A stretch of 64,000 bases of DNA from Runella sp. SP2 (GTDB taxonomy: Bacteria; Bacteroidota; Bacteroidia; Cytophagales; Spirosomataceae), in the NCBI RefSeq assembly GCF_003711225.1, contig NZ_CP031030.1:1550001-1614000 (forward strand), read 5' to 3'. A program made the position numbers and the translations under genes. Numbering within the stretch: the first letter of the stretch is position 1; the number at the start of each line of letters is the position of its first letter. The notes beneath the pieces were generated by a model, which saw only the letters and a list, made by a program, of their open reading frames with translations, was not told where the DNA came from and did no database searches. Shown here piece after piece: positions 1-8,942 of the stretch.

Positions 1-2
1 CG

Positions 3-1028
3 TGCCAGTACCGTAACAAGTGCGCGCGTGGATGTCCTTATGGTGGATATTATAGCTCGCTGTCGGGGGCGATTCCCGCTGCCATGCGTACCAAACGCCT
101 AACGATGTTACACGATTCGATTGTGGCCGAAATTATCTATGATGACCAAAAAAATAAGGCCGTTGGCGTTCGGGTTATCAATCAGCATAACAATCTTGTT
201 ACCGATTATTTCTCAAAAATTATCTTCTTAAACGCAGGTTCTATCAATACTGCTGCGTTGATGCTTAACTCTAAATCGAGGCGTTTCCCCAACGGATTCG
301 GAAACGATAGCGACCAAGTAGGGCGTAATCTCATGGATCACCAACTTGGCGCAGGAGCTACGGCGAGTATCGAGGGCTTTGAAGACGATTATGTATATGG
401 ACAGCGCCCCAACGCGCTCTACATTCCTCGTTTCCGAAACTGGGGGAACGACAAGCAAACGGCGTATCTCAGGGGCTTTGGCTACCAAGGCGGAGCGAGC
501 CGCGAAGGTTGGAACCGTGGCGTGGCCGCCGATGGTTTTGGCAGTGATTTTAAAGAAAACCTCACCAAGCCAGGCGCGTGGACGATTAGTATTGGAGGGT
601 TTGGGGAAGTGTTGCCCGACCCCAACAACCGAATGTACCTCGACCCCGATAAAAAAGACAAATGGGGCGTGCCGTTGATTGTGTTTGATGCGGCCTTTAG
701 TGACAACGACCGTGCAATTCGCAAGGACATCGTAGCTTCGGCGGTAGAAATGCTGGAAACGGCGGGTTTCAAAAACGTGACTCCTTACGACCGCCCGACC
801 CACCTTGGATTGGGTATTCACGACATGGGAACGGCTCGGATGGGGCGCGACCCAAAAACGTCGGTCTTGAATTCTTTCAACCAAGTGCATGACAGTAAAA
901 ATGTATTTGTGACCGATGGCGCGGCGATGGCTTCGGCTTCTTGTGTCAATCCATCCATTACCTACATGGCGCTTACGGCCCGTGCAGTAGATCATGCAGT
1001 GAAGTCTTTGAAAAAAAGAGAATTGTAA
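3..1028 (+). CDS. GMC family oxidoreductase, C-terminal part (5' end outside window)
   Basis: The reading frame is open from base 3 and has no start in the window, so the N-terminal FAD-binding Rossmann part lies upstream. The first visible residues read CQYRNKCARGCPYGGYYSS, a cysteine-rich stretch seen in the Bacteroidota branch of the glucose-methanol-choline family. The C-terminal domain carries HDMGTARMG and then FVTDGAAMASASCVNPSITY, the GMC_oxred_C signature with the active-site His/Asn region. Such enzymes oxidise sugar or alcohol hydroxyls with FAD, often passing electrons to a cytochrome c. The next gene, 62 bases on, is an exported sugar isomerase-like protein, which fits oxidation of a sugar at C3 in the periplasm (inference). 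The substrate cannot be read from the sequence. Confidence 0.9.
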   Translation, partial: CQYRNKCARGCPYGGYYSSLSGAIPAAMRTKRLTMLHDSIVAEIIYDDQKNKAVGVRVINQHNNLVTDYFSKIIFLNAGSINTAALMLNSKSRRFPNGFGNDSDQVGRNLMDHQLGAGATASIEGFEDDYVYGQRPNALYIPRFRNWGNDKQTAYLRGFGYQGGASREGWNRGVAADGFGSDFKENLTKPGAWTISIGGFGEVLPDPNNRMYLDPDKKDKWGVPLIVFDAAFSDNDRAIRKDIVASAVEMLETAGFKNVTPYDRPTHLGLGIHDMGTARMGRDPKTSVLNSFNQVHDSKNVFVTDGAAMASASCVNPSITYMALTARAVDHAVKSLKKREL

Positions 1029-1090
1029 CTCAAAACAGTATCTGTTTCCTTTTTTTGCCTTTCTTAATGAAAAAAGTACCAGAGAAAAAG

Positions 1091-1933
1091 ATGAATAACC
1101 GTAGAAAGTTTCTTAAACAAGCAAGTAGCGCTTTGGCGATTGGGGCAGTTGCACCCGCGATGGCGCACGAAAACGCGGCCACGCCCAAAGCCCAAGAAGA
1201 TTTGTTCAAGCTAGGAATCGCAGGCTATAGTTTTGTGCATTTTAAACTAGATCAAGCCCTCGAAATGATGCGTAAGGTGGACGTTCACTACCTGTGTATC
1301 AAAGATTTTCACTTGCCTTTTAATAGTACCGACGAACAAATCGCGGCGTTTCATGCGACCCTCAAAGCCTCCAACGTAACGGGCTACGCTGTGGGGCCGA
1401 TTTACATGAAAACGACCCAAGAAATCGACAATGGTTTTGAATATGCAAAACGCGTTGGAGTAAAACTTATCGTGGGCGTACCAAACGAAGAGTTGTTGCC
1501 GTATATCGACAAAAAAGTGAAGGAATACGACATGCGTTATGCAATTCACATTCACGGGCCTGACATTAAATTGTGGCCAAATGCGTCGTCGGTTATCAAT
1601 GCCGTTAAAAACCTTGATCCGCGTATGGGATTGTGTTTTGACATGGGGCACGATGCGCGTTTTGGCGATGACCCAATTGCCGACCTCAAAAAATACGCCG
1701 ACCGCATTTTTGACATTCACCTCAAAAACGTAACGGCGGCTTCTAAAGAAGGAAAAACCTGCGAACTCGGACGCGGTATCATCGACGTGCCTGCCTTTGT
1801 GGCCATGCTTCGCAAAATCAAGTACAGCGGAAGTTGTAGCCTTGAGTATGAAAAAGACATGAAAGACCCGTTGGCAGGTATCGCCGAATCGGTGGGGTAC
1901 TTCAAAGGAGTTTGCCAAGCGAGCCGTAAATAG
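1091..1933 (+). CDS. Tat-exported sugar phosphate isomerase/epimerase-like TIM-barrel protein
   Basis: This 280-residue protein has an N-terminal twin-arginine signal (NNRRKFLKQASSALAIGA) ending near AMAHE, so it is probably folded and cofactor-loaded before export. The rest matches the xylose isomerase-like AP-endonuclease-2 TIM barrel: strands ending in KLIVGVP, YAIHIHGP, GLCFDMGHDA, FDIHLKN and CSLEYEKD supply the usual His/Asp/Glu metal ligands. I chose ATG 1091 because the Tat motif starts there; an in-frame ATG at 1067 would add eight residues ahead of it. It follows a GMC oxidoreductase and is probably cotranscribed, which suggests work on an oxidised or keto-sugar. Exported members of this family are common in Bacteroidota; exact substrates are mostly unknown. 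Confidence 0.85.
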   Translation: MNNRRKFLKQASSALAIGAVAPAMAHENAATPKAQEDLFKLGIAGYSFVHFKLDQALEMMRKVDVHYLCIKDFHLPFNSTDEQIAAFHATLKASNVTGYAVGPIYMKTTQEIDNGFEYAKRVGVKLIVGVPNEELLPYIDKKVKEYDMRYAIHIHGPDIKLWPNASSVINAVKNLDPRMGLCFDMGHDARFGDDPIADLKKYADRIFDIHLKNVTAASKEGKTCELGRGIIDVPAFVAMLRKIKYSGSCSLEYEKDMKDPLAGIAESVGYFKGVCQASRK

Positions 1934-1955
1934 TCAAGAGCAGTCAGTAATAAGT

Positions 1956-1998
1956 AAAAGGGGTTGGGTAAGGCTTTGGCCAATATCCAGCCCCTTTT
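1956..1998. terminator. Hairpin terminator between convergent genes
   Basis: AAAGGGGTTGG at 1957-1967 pairs with CCAGCCCCTTT at 1987-1997, with one G-T wobble, and the right arm ends in TTTT. It lies between a plus-strand gene ending at 1933 and a minus-strand gene ending at 2046, and could serve both. Confidence 0.6.
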
Positions 1999-2045
1999 AA
2001 ATGATTAAGCACAGTTAACGATTAACGGATAACAATTAACTTTGC

Positions 2046-3539
2046 TTATTTTATGTGTTGATTTTTTAAAACAAGAAGCTGAGGGATGGACAAAATCCCT
2101 TTGAACATAAGCTTCGTTAGTTCGCCAACGTTGTGAAAATACGAGCCAAGTACAAGGTCGGTATCGCCGTCGCGGTCGATGTCGGCGGCTTCTAAAGTAA
2201 GCCACTTTCCTGCGGCGGCAGCTTGCGTGCTTGAGACATCAAATTGAAAGTTACCTTTGTTAGAAAAATACAAAAATCCTTGTTCTGGTTGGCCGAGGTC
2301 GTCGTAAAAGGAGATGGCGGCGATGTCGATGTCGCCGTCGTTGTCAAAATCTCGCGCCACCGCTTTGCTGGTGCCGTAGAGCGGATAAAACCATGCTTCC
2401 TTAAAATTGTCTTTCCCATCGTTCAGAAAAAGACGGATGCCGTGGTAGTTTTTGGAGATGGCCGAATAATCCCAATTGTCGCCGTTGGTCAATAAAATAT
2501 CTAAAGTGCCGTCTTTGTTAAAATCCACGAACTCAAAATAACTTACACCATACACAGGTGGGAATTGAAGTACCACTTTTTCTTTAAATTGGCCTTTGCC
2601 GAGGTTATAAAAAATGTGAATACTTTCGCGGGCTTGTGCCATCAACACCACGATGTCAGGTTTTTTGTCGTTGTTCATGTCTCTGATTTCCACCCTGCGC
2701 GCGCCAGGTAGAGCGAGCAAAATGTGTTCTTTTTCGGGCAACATACTCTCGTACCACGCCAGTTTTCCCGTATTATTTCCAAAGTGACAAATCACGACAT
2801 CTTCTTGGCCGTCTTGGTTGAGGTCGGCCGTAGCAAAGTCAACACCCCGCTGAATGGCGTCAAAATAAAGGGTGGCGTTGGCCATGGTAGTATCAAGAAC
2901 AATTAATTTCCCCAATGCCTGGTCAGAAGGGCGAAATGACCCAATTGTGAGTAAGCGGGGAGGGGCATTGGTTGGAAATGAAATGGCAGACGGTGGACTA
3001 TCGACATTCCATGTCATGCGCAACTGAAGAAGTGAATCGACTTCGTACAATTCATTTTGGGCATCACCCACGTACAAAATGCCATTTTTGGGGTTAAACT
3101 TGAGTAGTGACGTTTGCGGAATGGGCTTGTCGTGCACTTTTACTTCGAGGGCTTCAAACTGTGACAAAGTCGGTAAGATGGAAGCGTGTTTGGACTGTGG
3201 CAATGGCGACTCGGGGGCAGTTTGAACGTAGAAATCAACAATCTGTTTCCACGCTTCTTGCGACAATTGGGGTGTTTCTGGATACGCGCCTGATTGCCTC
3301 AACACGGCTTCTTCCTTAGGGTCGAGGTCTTCGTACGGATTTTTACCTGCGTCTTTGATACCCAACCGAAGGCCCATGTTGGGAAGTACGCTATTCGCCC
3401 ACGTTTTTTTGTCCAACAAGGCTGGTTCAGGGTACAGATGGCAGCTTTGGCAATGCGTTAAAGCAAGTTGTTTTCCTTGAGAAAAAGCATTTGTTGACCA
3501 AAAGATTATAATGAGTAGTCCCGTAATTTTAGAAACCAT
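2046..3539 (-). CDS. Exported FG-GAP/VCBS repeat protein with an N-terminal c-type haem motif
   Basis: The 497-residue protein begins with a Sec signal peptide (hydrophobic ITGLLIIIFW, cleavage after AFSQ). Close behind is a CXXCH motif, THCQSCH, expected to bind haem c. The remainder is a beta-propeller of FG-GAP/VCBS blades, each with a calcium-binding loop: DLNQDGQED, DMNNDKKPD, DFNKDGTLD, DFDNDGDID and DIDRDGDTD. Fusions of a small cytochrome domain to such propellers occur in Bacteroidota and Planctomycetota, but their role is not known to me; binding of a sugar or a redox partner is possible. It lies downstream of susC/susD on the same strand, but a strong hairpin at 3571-3599 separates them, so it may be expressed separately or by read-through. 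Confidence 0.8.
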   Translation of the reverse strand: MVSKITGLLIIIFWSTNAFSQGKQLALTHCQSCHLYPEPALLDKKTWANSVLPNMGLRLGIKDAGKNPYEDLDPKEEAVLRQSGAYPETPQLSQEAWKQIVDFYVQTAPESPLPQSKHASILPTLSQFEALEVKVHDKPIPQTSLLKFNPKNGILYVGDAQNELYEVDSLLQLRMTWNVDSPPSAISFPTNAPPRLLTIGSFRPSDQALGKLIVLDTTMANATLYFDAIQRGVDFATADLNQDGQEDVVICHFGNNTGKLAWYESMLPEKEHILLALPGARRVEIRDMNNDKKPDIVVLMAQARESIHIFYNLGKGQFKEKVVLQFPPVYGVSYFEFVDFNKDGTLDILLTNGDNWDYSAISKNYHGIRLFLNDGKDNFKEAWFYPLYGTSKAVARDFDNDGDIDIAAISFYDDLGQPEQGFLYFSNKGNFQFDVSSTQAAAAGKWLTLEAADIDRDGDTDLVLGSYFHNVGELTKLMFKGILSIPQLLVLKNQHIK

Positions 3540-3570
3540 AAGGGAGAAATTTGAATCGAAAAATAAAAAA

Positions 3571-3599
3571 AATTCCGAGATAAAACCTATCTCGGAATT
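3571..3599 (-). terminator. Intrinsic terminator after the first susD gene
   Basis: A perfect 12-bp stem, AATTCCGAGATA (3571-3582) with TATCTCGGAATT (3588-3599) and a 5-base loop, is followed on the minus strand by a T-rich run (complement of 3560-3570). It should end susC-susD transcription before the FG-GAP gene. Confidence 0.8.
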
Positions 3600-3672
3600 C
3601 TAACTACTTACCAAAGTTCAACTCTAACGTTGTATTTTTAATGTATGAATACTGCATACATGGTTAAAAGTA

Positions 3673-5241
3673 CTATTTAACATCCCAAAAAAGTTTGGTA
3701 GTTAGATTATCTTTTGCTTTTACAGTACCATAGTTAGTGGTATTGTAGATTTGCTCGCTTGATGGATAAATCCAGCGTACTGGAGGTTGGGTCTGCGCAT
3801 TGGCATTATCTACCATAAAGCTAAATTTCGGCAAATCTAATCGACGAATTTCTGACCAACTTTCATACGGCTGAACTACACTGTAGTGAATCCACTTTTG
3901 AGTAGCGATAGCGGCTAGTTTATCTGTAGCCTTGTCCCAGCTGATACCATCACTATTGATATACTTCTGGATTTCGTCAGCGGTAGCAGGAGTTGGGGCA
4001 GCGATTGTATTATCATTACTAATTTTACTGAAATTATAGTAATACTCAACCGACTGCGCAATACCTTTTTCGTAAGCAGCTTTGGCGGCAGCTGCGTTGT
4101 TGGCTTTTAGATAGTACTCAGCAGCCAAGAAGCTCACCTCGGCAGCGTTGATGATAACACCAGGGAAAAACTGGTTACGACTTATTGTAGAGCGGTTATA
4201 AATCGAAAGTGTACCACCCGCAATCAACGCTTCTTGTGCTGATCCTGTCAACATTGGATCTAAACCAGCATATTTACCCGCAGCATTAGCACCTGGCTCA
4301 AACATTACGCGCAAACGAGGGTCTGTGTTTTTGTTCATGTGGTCAATCATCACTTTCCCTGCTACGTTTCCGTTCCAATCTTCCAAGCCTGTACGGAAGT
4401 TTTTGGAATGAATATCCGTATTGATGTCATACACTGCAATTTGGATATTTTCAGCGTTTGCTGAAACAACAGGATATTTAGTTGGGTTGCCCAAGATGTC
4501 TGCAATTTCCGTTTTAGCTCTAGCTGAAAAAGCCGAAGCATCCGAAACCCGCGTAAGAATGCGGAGGCGAAGCGAGTTACAGTATCTTTTCCACTGATTG
4601 ATATCGCCTTTATTAACAAAGTCCTGCGTTTTGAAACCTGTCAAAATACCCGCATTGATACTAATTGTGTTAAGCTCGTCGGCAAATCCTTTAAGTTCGT
4701 CCAACATTTTGGTATAAACCGCATCTGCCGCATCGTAGGTTGCGAATGAGTTGTTAAAATCACCACCTTTAGTACTCAGAAGTCCTGCCGTAGAGAGTGG
4801 CATGTCGCCGTGTAAGTCAACGTTTTTCTGAACGTGATCGTAAAGATAGATGGTTGATGTAATCTTATAAATACGACGTAATGACTGGGCATCTGCGCTC
4901 AAAGCGTTGTAAATTTTTTCCATTTCGCGGTACTGAGCGAGGGTACCATAAAATGTATTCCAACGGTCAGAAATCAAACCACCTCCTGGAATGTACTGGT
5001 TATCGGCATTGACCCAACCAACAGCTTGGTTATAGCGATTGAGGGTTGGCCGAATCACAACGAAATAGTTCCAGTAATCTGGCAATACATACCATTTGTT
5101 GGCATTTAGAAAGCCAGTAAACTGCTTTTCGACGGTTGAGGTAGAGATTTTTGAAGGATCTGGGTACGCTTTCTCAAAGTCTGACTTTTCGCAGGCAGTA
5201 AGACCAAGCGTAGTTAAAGCGATTAGTGCTATTTTTTTCAT
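3673..5241 (-). CDS. SusD/RagB-type nutrient-binding outer-membrane lipoprotein (SusD-like 2 group)
   Basis: The 522-residue protein has a lipoprotein signal, with hydrophobic IALIALTTLGLTA and lipid-accepting Cys17. The body matches the SusD-like group that starts with a short NPN/YPDPSK segment and ends in a WIYPSSEQIYN-type region, with helical TPR-like pairs between (for example AAEYYLKANNAAAAKAAYEKG). Proteins of this type form the lid of a SusC barrel and capture an oligosaccharide or peptide ligand at the cell surface. The gene starts 33 bases after the susC stop, so the two form an operon, closed by a terminator at 3571-3599. The ligand is unknown; the neighbouring ROK regulator favours a carbohydrate. 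Confidence 0.92.
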   Translation of the reverse strand: MKKIALIALTTLGLTACEKSDFEKAYPDPSKISTSTVEKQFTGFLNANKWYVLPDYWNYFVVIRPTLNRYNQAVGWVNADNQYIPGGGLISDRWNTFYGTLAQYREMEKIYNALSADAQSLRRIYKITSTIYLYDHVQKNVDLHGDMPLSTAGLLSTKGGDFNNSFATYDAADAVYTKMLDELKGFADELNTISINAGILTGFKTQDFVNKGDINQWKRYCNSLRLRILTRVSDASAFSARAKTEIADILGNPTKYPVVSANAENIQIAVYDINTDIHSKNFRTGLEDWNGNVAGKVMIDHMNKNTDPRLRVMFEPGANAAGKYAGLDPMLTGSAQEALIAGGTLSIYNRSTISRNQFFPGVIINAAEVSFLAAEYYLKANNAAAAKAAYEKGIAQSVEYYYNFSKISNDNTIAAPTPATADEIQKYINSDGISWDKATDKLAAIATQKWIHYSVVQPYESWSEIRRLDLPKFSFMVDNANAQTQPPVRWIYPSSEQIYNTTNYGTVKAKDNLTTKLFWDVK

Positions 5242-5274
5242 TGTGTTTTCTTTCGTTTTGAATGACTCAACAAA

Positions 5275-8200
5275 TTAGAAACTTGCTCTTAACATGATAC
5301 CCATGGTACGAGTTGCAGGGTTTGTACCCGCGTTGTTAAGTGTTTGGAACCAGCGAGAACCAGCGGTTGTTTGTTCTGGATCCATGTCCTTGATAGAACG
5401 GTAAATGAAGAATGGGTTTCTTGCAAATACTGAAAGCGTCAATTGTTTAGCACCAATTTTATTAATGATATTGCTTGGCATTTGATAAGCAAGCGACAAT
5501 TCACGTACTTTAACATAGTTGTTTTCAACTACGTATAATTCGTAGCGTGAAGAACCGTACTGAGGTCCACCCCAGTTGTAAGTAAGCCAATAGTAGTAGG
5601 CCTGTGAAATGACGTTGGTGTTTTTCTCACCGTTGGCAAGTACTCCGTCTAGCAACATACCATCGTTGAATACTTTTTCGCCGTTAGGGCCTTGTGTTGC
5701 TGTCGTTTGAATACCTTTACCATCTTTTACGTAGTAGCTAAGACCACCGCTTGCTGCATCCATGTACTTGGTACTTTCTTCCGTTAATCCTCGTGATGTC
5801 ATCCAGAAAAGACCTGTAGGCATGACGTGTCCACCGTAACGGTAATCAATGTTAACATCTAATGTAATGCCTTTGTAAGAGAAGGTATTAAGCAAACCAC
5901 CAACCGCTTTTGGCATCGCATTTCCGACTTTGTGCATGGTGCTTCCGTCAAGTTGGTACAAGCCATTAGGTTGTACAATCATTTGACCGTTGCTGCTACG
6001 GGCAACCAACGGCGTGTAGAAATCGCCCATAGCTTGACCTACAACCGAACGCAATTGAGCTGCTGCACCGTCAAAATCTGAGTGTAATAACTCCGTAGAG
6101 TTGTTAGCTAATTTTTCTACAACGTTTGTGTTTTTGGCAAACGTCAAGGTAGTTTCCCAATTAAGTTTACGCCCTTGGAGTGGAACGGCATTAAGTAACA
6201 CTTCTATCCCTTTGTTACGAAGTGTACCAATGTTAGCCAATACTGAAGTAGCGCCCGAAGTAGCAGGAATTGTAAGTGGCAAAATTTGGTCTCTGATTTG
6301 GCCATTATAGTAGTTTAGCTCTAAGCCAAGTCGTTTACCAAAGAATTTTGTTTCTAAACCAAATTCGATTTCATGCTTCTGCTCTGGACGGATACCATCG
6401 TTTCCGAAAGATGACGAGATATTTGTGTAAAGAACAGGCTGACCACCTACTTGCTGAACACCCAAAGTACCTTGGTTGTAAGCAATATTAGCACGGTAAA
6501 TATCTGGGAAGTTACCCACAATACCCCAAGAACCACGGATTTTACCAAAGCTAATGAAAGCTGGTAATTGGAAAGCATCCGAGAAAACAAAACTTGCATT
6601 AAGTGATGGGTAGGTAAAGGTATTGTTGTTAGGGTTCATGGTAGAAGTACGGTCGCGACGAATCGTTCCTTCCAAGAAAGCAAAACCTTTGTAATCTAAG
6701 TTGATTGTTCCAATCAAGGCATCCTTCACGATTGACCAACGTGATGAACCTGTACTTGCTAGGTTGACAGAAGCGGCAATATCAAACAAGTTTTCAGTAC
6801 TCAAACCACCATTCGTTCCACGGTTTACCATTGTGTAAAGTTCTTTAGTCGCCGTGTAGCCACCCATTACGTTCAAATCTAGGTCTTTGGTGATTTTTTT
6901 GTTGTAGGTCAACAACGCATCTCCGTACATTAATGAAGAGATAGAGTTTGTCAAACCAAAGTAACCAGAGTATCCAAAAGCCAACGGGCGTTCTGTTGAT
7001 TGGCGTGTTTCTTCGCGTTGCGAGGTGAAGTCAGTTGATGTACGCAAACGGAATTTAAGGTCTTTTGTGATTTGGTAGTGGTTGGTCATACTTGCAATCA
7101 CGCGGTTATTAAATTCGTCGTAGCCGTGTTCTTTCACACGCCAAACGTAGTCTGCAATATCAGCCTTGAAACCATTGCGAATGATATTTTCGCTAGGAGT
7201 TAAGCTTTGACCATTTGCACCTTGCACAAAACGGTATCCTTGGCTGGTTTTGTATTTGTTGAAGTACCAGTCAGCATTGTCAAAACGACCAATCATTCCC
7301 GTGAAGTTGTTGATCATACGGTCGATAGAGTACGGACGGTTGAAGGTGTTTTGGTTAATGTAATTAATCATTACATCTGTCGTCCACTTTTTGCCAATTT
7401 TGAAACTACTGTTGAGGTTAGCAATATTTTTAACGTTTTGAGAACCGAAGCTGATACCACGGTTGTCTTGGCGAGTCAATGAGAAACGAATGTTTGAATT
7501 GTCGGTCGATTGAGACACAGCAACGTTGATGTTTGAGTTACTGCCTTGTTGATAGAGGCCTTCATAAGCAGTTGGTTGTGCTTCATAAGGACGAACCACG
7601 CCATCCCATGACATGATAGGCTTTCCATCAAATTTAGGACCGAAGTTGATACTAAAGTTAGTGATACCACGCGTATCTGGAGTACCGTCACCGTTTGTAT
7701 CATAATAAATAAAACCTTCTGCATCTTGACCACCGTTGCTTACGTGAATAGGCGCACCTGCCCCGCGAATGTTTTGGTAGCGAGGCGTGTATGCGATTCT
7801 ATCAACGCTATAACTCGTGTTGAAAGTAACGCCAAGTCCTTTTTTGCCTTTTCCGCTCTTAGTGGTAATAAGAACGACCCCGTTTACAGCTTCTGAACCG
7901 TAAAGTGCAGCAGCAGAAGCACCTTTCAAAATGTCAAGACGCTCGATGTCTTCAGGGTTGATGTCCAATAAACCGTTACCTCGAAGACGTTGGTCACTCC
8001 AGTAGTCGTTGTTTCTTACTTCTCCATCACGGATAGGTACCCCGTCTAATACTATAAGAGGCTGGTTTTTACCCGTAATTGAGTTGATACCACGAATCGT
8101 AATGTTGGTCGCACTTGTAGCGCCACCTGGCGTAGAGGCAATCCGAACACCAGCTGCTTTTCCGTAAAGTGCATTGGCGAAGTTTGGAGAGGCCGCAACA

Positions 8201-8589
8201 ACGATTTTGTCTGACTTAATGCTAGAGGTAGCATAACCTGTCGCACGTTGTTCCTTTGAAAGGCCAAGACCTGTCACAACCACTTCTTGGAGTTGTGAAG
8301 CATCTTCTTGAAGGACAATTTCAATGGTTGAACGGTTTCCAACAGCAATCTCTTGCGTCTTAAAACCAATGTACGAAAAAACGAGGGTACTTTTTGAAGA
8401 GCCAGCAATGCTGAACTTTCCGTTGCCGTCGGTGGTCGTACCAGCACTTGTTCCTTTCACAACGATTGACACGCCTGGTAGTGGCTGTCCATCAGTTTGG
8501 GAAGTTACTTTCCCTGTAATCGTTTGCGCGAAAACAGAGCCGCCTATCATTGTCAGCAAGACAATCAGTGCAAGTAATTTGTGTTTCAT
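5275..8589 (-). CDS. SusC/RagA family TonB-linked outer-membrane receptor
   Basis: A full-length receptor of 1104 residues. The signal peptide (LLALIVLLTMIGGSVFA) is followed by a carboxypeptidase-D-like regulatory domain (ITGKVTSQTDGQPLPGVS, about residues 22-95), then the TonB-box/plug region (LQEVVVTGLGLSKEQRA; GIRGINS-like segment; LIVLDGVPI; ILKGASAAALYGSEAVNGV; ITTKSG) and a long 22-strand barrel ending in the aromatic C-terminus LRASF. There is no STN domain, so it is not expected to signal directly through a FecR protein. It forms a pair with the SusD gene 33 bases downstream and is divergent from a ROK regulator across 353 bases. Confidence 0.95.
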   Translation of the reverse strand: MKHKLLALIVLLTMIGGSVFAQTITGKVTSQTDGQPLPGVSIVVKGTSAGTTTDGNGKFSIAGSSKSTLVFSYIGFKTQEIAVGNRSTIEIVLQEDASQLQEVVVTGLGLSKEQRATGYATSSIKSDKIVVAASPNFANALYGKAAGVRIASTPGGATSATNITIRGINSITGKNQPLIVLDGVPIRDGEVRNNDYWSDQRLRGNGLLDINPEDIERLDILKGASAAALYGSEAVNGVVLITTKSGKGKKGLGVTFNTSYSVDRIAYTPRYQNIRGAGAPIHVSNGGQDAEGFIYYDTNGDGTPDTRGITNFSINFGPKFDGKPIMSWDGVVRPYEAQPTAYEGLYQQGSNSNINVAVSQSTDNSNIRFSLTRQDNRGISFGSQNVKNIANLNSSFKIGKKWTTDVMINYINQNTFNRPYSIDRMINNFTGMIGRFDNADWYFNKYKTSQGYRFVQGANGQSLTPSENIIRNGFKADIADYVWRVKEHGYDEFNNRVIASMTNHYQITKDLKFRLRTSTDFTSQREETRQSTERPLAFGYSGYFGLTNSISSLMYGDALLTYNKKITKDLDLNVMGGYTATKELYTMVNRGTNGGLSTENLFDIAASVNLASTGSSRWSIVKDALIGTINLDYKGFAFLEGTIRRDRTSTMNPNNNTFTYPSLNASFVFSDAFQLPAFISFGKIRGSWGIVGNFPDIYRANIAYNQGTLGVQQVGGQPVLYTNISSSFGNDGIRPEQKHEIEFGLETKFFGKRLGLELNYYNGQIRDQILPLTIPATSGATSVLANIGTLRNKGIEVLLNAVPLQGRKLNWETTLTFAKNTNVVEKLANNSTELLHSDFDGAAAQLRSVVGQAMGDFYTPLVARSSNGQMIVQPNGLYQLDGSTMHKVGNAMPKAVGGLLNTFSYKGITLDVNIDYRYGGHVMPTGLFWMTSRGLTEESTKYMDAASGGLSYYVKDGKGIQTTATQGPNGEKVFNDGMLLDGVLANGEKNTNVISQAYYYWLTYNWGGPQYGSSRYELYVVENNYVKVRELSLAYQMPSNIINKIGAKQLTLSVFARNPFFIYRSIKDMDPEQTTAGSRWFQTLNNAGTNPATRTMGIMLRASF

Positions 8590-8942
8590 TTGGTAATGGA
8601 GGTTAAAATTAAAAATAAATAAGAAAGGGATTCTTGGTGAAAATTGGTTGCGAGTGTAAAAATCTCATAGTAAGAGATTTAGGGACGTAGAGCTGACCAG
8701 TCATTTGATGCAAATAAGTAGCTGGGCTATAATTAAAAAAAAATAAAAAATGAGGTTGGTTAGAGTTTAACGAATCTTAAATTCGGAAATATTTTACAAT
8801 GTTAACAATAATTTCACTAATCCAAATGAATATTAATAAAAAAATATTTTTAAATATGAGTAGTAAGTAAAAAAAATTAATATTATATTTATATCCATAA
8901 AATAAACTAATTTAGCGCTTCCTTATATTCTACTTATTCAGC
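8590..8942. promoter_or_regulatory. AT-rich divergent control region between susC and the ROK regulator gene
   Basis: These 353 bases hold no gene. They must contain the start sites of the minus-strand susC-susD operon and of the plus-strand ROK gene. The sequence is strongly AT-rich with several A and T runs. AAATCTC and GAGATTT (near 8660-8682) form a 7-bp inverted repeat spaced by seven bases, a possible hairpin or operator in the susC leader. I found no clean TAnnTTTG box on either strand. Autoregulation by the ROK protein would be natural here (inference). Confidence 0.45.

Noticed and set aside
228-995. 255-codon open frame on the minus strand opposite the GMC oxidoreductase gene
   Set aside because: It is a mirror of a well-supported gene; its translation is rich in Arg, His and Val without any domain.
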